Source of the DNA: Lachnospiraceae bacterium UBA7143
GTDB lineage: Bacteria; Bacillota; Clostridia; Lachnospirales; Lachnospiraceae
Reading direction: 5' to 3'
DNA length: 5,531 nucleotides
Assembly: GCA_002491905.1 (NCBI GenBank)
Contig: DKWV01000014.1
Span: 1 to 5,531, forward strand
The notes below the pieces were generated by a model. That model searched no databases, was not told where the DNA came from, and saw nothing but the letters and a program-made list of their open reading frames with translations. Positions 5,248 to 5,531 of this stretch are shown here, piece after piece; position 1 is the stretch's first letter; each line of letters begins with the position of its first letter. A program made the translations under genes and the position numbers.

Positions 5248-5425
5248 GCAGTGTGCTGCGCAGTGCTGGCTCGACTCCGCTTCGTCTCGCTCGCGGGCTG
5301 TCTACGCTCCGCTTCGGTCCGTGCTAAGCAAGCGCCACTGGCGCTTAGCACCCCTATGCATCCATTCGGATAAACGTCTCGGTGAGCAAGCTCCCCGCTC
5401 CGCTTATCCTCTGTCTGCGCACTGC
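5248..5425 (-). other. GC-rich, highly self-complementary intergenic block / possible structured leader
   Basis: This block lies upstream of the lipoprotein gene and carries no convincing ORF. Its ends pair: GCAGTGTGC (5248-5256) with GCGCACTGC (5417-5425), 9 bp with one G-T pair. Inside are a strong hairpin (5321-5351; GTGCTAAGC facing GCTTAGCAC, with inner AGCGCC-ACT-GGCGCT), a GGATAA/TTATCC pairing around 5369-5409 and repeated CTCCGCTTCG-type segments. Read on the minus strand it would occupy the 5' untranslated leader of the lipoprotein mRNA. It could be a cis-acting RNA or a dispersed intergenic repeat; I recognise no named riboswitch. The rest of 5219-5531 is A/T-rich and featureless apart from the candidate -10. 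Confidence 0.55.
5321..5351. repeat. long perfect-stem hairpin
   Basis: A 9-bp perfect outer inverted repeat (5321-5329 with 5343-5351) competes with, or stacks on, a 6-bp inner one (AGCGCC/GGCGCT around ACT). There is no T-run on either strand, so it is not a normal intrinsic terminator. Confidence 0.7.
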
Positions 5426-5442
5426 TTATTGCCAACGCGTAC

Positions 5443-5453
5443 ATTTTATCATA
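5443..5453 (-). promoter_or_regulatory. candidate -10 of the lipoprotein gene
   Basis: On the minus strand, overlapping TATGAT (complement of 5448-5453) and TAAAAT (complement of 5443-5448) could be a -10, but no good -35 is seen. If used, it gives a leader of roughly 220 nt containing the whole self-complementary block. Confidence 0.3.
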
Positions 5454-5531
5454 ACAGAGAGGGGGAGTCACTAGAAAAAATCTTAAAAAAACGCAAAAAA
5501 TAGGGATTCAGCGTTGAGGAATAAAAACTTT

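Noticed and set aside
5151..5503. ORFs through the intergenic block (minus 5151-5471, plus 5246-5503)
   Set aside because: Their sequences are low-complexity products of self-complementary DNA, with no ribosome site or family motif.

Overview
The window looks like an accessory region of a low-to-moderate GC Firmicute, most likely a Lachnospiraceae/Clostridiales member. This is inferred from strong AGGAGG-type ribosome binding sites, sigma-A-like promoters, an IS30-family transposase with a Cys-rich insert, and a YerB-like DUF3048 lipoprotein with a lipobox. No rRNA, tRNA or CRISPR array is visible.

Layout from left to right. (1) Positions about 25-848, AT-rich: a small structured RNA made of two abutting 32-nt repeats (96-127 and 128-159), each able to fold as a compact H-type pseudoknot. 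It ends in a strong intrinsic terminator (184-214) and is followed at once by a gene for a PBECR4-like (barnase/EndoU/colicin E5/RelE-fold) predicted RNase. Repeat RNA, then terminator, then nuclease is the arrangement of type III toxin-antitoxin (TA) systems (ToxIN, CptIN, TenpIN), but this nuclease is not one of the classical type III toxins. The best ribosome-supported start (GTG 233) is one nucleotide out of frame with the rest of the gene, with a UUU-UAA sequence at the shift point. (2) Positions 928-1098, GC-rich: the 3' end of an unrelated gene, apparently a remnant. (3) Positions about 1137-2808: an IS30-family insertion sequence with an intact minus-strand transposase and recognisable terminal inverted repeats. 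(4) Positions 2850-4046: a promoter, a Panacea-domain (DUF4065) antitoxin-like gene, an overlapping small gene that is the likely toxin partner, and a strong hairpin terminator. (5) Positions 4061-5218, minus strand: a DUF3048 lipoprotein converging on the TA pair. (6) Positions 5219-5531: no gene; a GC-rich, highly self-complementary block that would lie in the lipoprotein gene's 5' leader if a candidate -10 near 5443-5453 is used.

Two toxin-antitoxin-like modules of different types therefore flank an insertion sequence beside a chromosomal-type lipoprotein gene, as in a small genomic or defence island. The most exciting item is the tandem pseudoknot RNA plus PBECR4-like nuclease, which reads as a candidate new type III-like toxin-antitoxin family.
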